From contig CAJAHZ010000304.1 of assembly GCA_903939665.1 (NCBI GenBank), positions 1 through 13,882 of the forward strand: DNA of 13,882 bases, given 5' to 3'. This DNA is from an uncultured Pseudomonadota bacterium (GTDB lineage: Bacteria > Pseudomonadota > Gammaproteobacteria > Burkholderiales > Rhodocyclaceae). Position numbers and translations under genes: made by a program. Below, one piece after another: positions 12,963-13,882 of the stretch (position 1 is the stretch's first letter; each line of letters begins with the position of its first letter). Below the pieces are notes generated by a model. That model was not told the origin of the DNA and did not search any database. It was given only the letters and a program-made list of their open reading frames with translations.

Positions 12963-13882
12963 ATGAGTTACACCGCAGAATCCATTTCCGTCCTCAAGGG
13001 ACTGGAACCCGTTCGCCACCGCCCGGGCATGTACACGCGCACGGATTGCCCGCTGCACATCATTCAGGAAGCGATCGATAACGCTGCAGATGAAGCGCTG
13101 GGCGGTTATTGCAAGCGCATCGGAGTGATGCTCCATCGCGACGGATCGGTGTCGATCCAGGACGACGGGCGCGGCATTCCGGTCGAAATCCACCCGGTTG
13201 AAAAGGTGCCGACCGTCGAGGTCGTATTCACCCAGTTGCACGCCGGTGGGAAATTCAACAAGGCGGATGGCACATCGGCTTACCGCTTTTCCGGTGGATT
13301 GCACGGCGTTGGCGTTTCAGTAACGAATGCGCTGTCGACACGACTCGAAGTCGAGGTCGTACGCGACGGCGCGCGCCACCAGATCGTATTCTCGGGCGGC
13401 AAAGTCATCGAGCCCCTGCGCCGGGTCGGCGATACGCCGAAAAAGATGACGGGCACGCTGGTGCGCGCCTGGCCCGATCCGAGCTTCTTCGATTCGCCAA
13501 ACATTCCGCTGGCCGAACTCGAACGCCTGCTGCGCAGCAAGGCCGTGTTGCTGCCTGGTCTGCAGGTAGCGCTGGCGGTTGAAGACGGCGCCACAACAAC
13601 GTGGTGCTTTGCCGACGGCATGCAGCAGTATCTCGCCGAACAGATCGATGGCGAACCCGTTGCGCCGATCTTCACGACGGAAAAATACGCGGCCGCTGGT
13701 GATGAAAATTTTCCGCCCGGCTCGGGTGCGGCGTGGGCGATCTGCTGGACGCCCGAAGGCGGTCTGGCACGCGAGTCCTACGTCAACCTGATTCCCACGC
13801 CGGCTGGCGGCACGCATGAGTCCGGCCTGCGGCAGGCGACGCTTGACGCAATCAAGAGCTTTGCCGAGCACCACGCGCTGCT
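12963..13882 (+). CDS. parE: DNA topoisomerase IV subunit B (ParE), 3' partial
   Basis: ParE is the ATPase subunit of topoisomerase IV, which with ParC separates linked daughter chromosomes. The first 306 codons are present and the gene runs off the right edge. The GHKL ATPase features are clear: LEPVRHRPGMYT (14-25), EAIDNAADEAL with catalytic E36 and N40, DDGRGIP (67-73), HAGGKF, and the lid motif SGGLHGVGVSVTNALS. The transducer part carries SYVNLIPTPAGGTHESGLRQ. Choice of ParE over GyrB rests on EPVRHRPGMYT, the FFDSPNIPLAEL and KAVLLPGLQV segments and WCFADGMQQYL, which resemble E. coli ParE. The ATG at 12963 is preceded by GGAG 11 nt upstream, and MSYTAESISVLKGLEP is a normal N terminus. 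Confidence 0.95.
   Translation, partial: MSYTAESISVLKGLEPVRHRPGMYTRTDCPLHIIQEAIDNAADEALGGYCKRIGVMLHRDGSVSIQDDGRGIPVEIHPVEKVPTVEVVFTQLHAGGKFNKADGTSAYRFSGGLHGVGVSVTNALSTRLEVEVVRDGARHQIVFSGGKVIEPLRRVGDTPKKMTGTLVRAWPDPSFFDSPNIPLAELERLLRSKAVLLPGLQVALAVEDGATTTWCFADGMQQYLAEQIDGEPVAPIFTTEKYAAAGDENFPPGSGAAWAICWTPEGGLARESYVNLIPTPAGGTHESGLRQATLDAIKSFAEHHAL

Overview
This is a GC-rich, gene-dense window. Its proteins and layout look like a betaproteobacterium, most likely of the Rhodocyclales (Dechloromonas/Azonexus type). The taxonomic call is an impression from protein sequence style and synteny (uvrA divergent from an MFS gene plus ssb; hup, tRNA-Ala, parE). No database search was possible.

Region 1 (1-7347, all + strand) is a formate dehydrogenase (FDH) and selenium block. 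It opens inside the gene for the iron-sulfur subunit of a membrane-bound, FdnGHI/FdoGHI-type FDH. The cytochrome b556 subunit gene follows with a 4-bp overlap and then a strong rho-independent terminator. Next come fdhE (FDH assembly), selA and selB (selenocysteine synthesis and decoding, overlapping by 4 bp), and selC, the selenocysteine tRNA with anticodon UCA, only 11 bp after selB. After selC come a stand-alone GcvH-like lipoyl-domain protein, a small DsrE-like protein with a CSMAC motif, and mobA (molybdenum cofactor guanylyltransferase). Together these supply most of what a Sec-containing, molybdenum bis-MGD formate dehydrogenase needs: electron-transfer subunits, an assembly factor, Sec incorporation and cofactor nucleotide attachment. 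The catalytic subunit gene probably lies just upstream. fdhD and selD are not in the window. The GcvH-like/DsrE-like pair between selC and mobA is the least explained and most interesting part.

Region 2 (7348-9221) is on the minus strand: a YajR-like MFS transporter followed by ssb. ssb converges on mobA at a shared hairpin terminator. Region 3 (9222-12062) is uvrA, divergent from the MFS gene across a short AT-rich gap that holds a candidate promoter and a degenerate LexA-like site.

Region 4 (12063-13882) has a 280-bp A-rich non-coding stretch, an HU-family gene with a lysine tail and a strong terminator, a tRNA-Ala(CGC) gene with its own near-consensus promoter and a following hairpin, and the start of parE (topoisomerase IV subunit B), which runs off the right edge. 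I saw no insertion sequences, CRISPR arrays or prophage genes.
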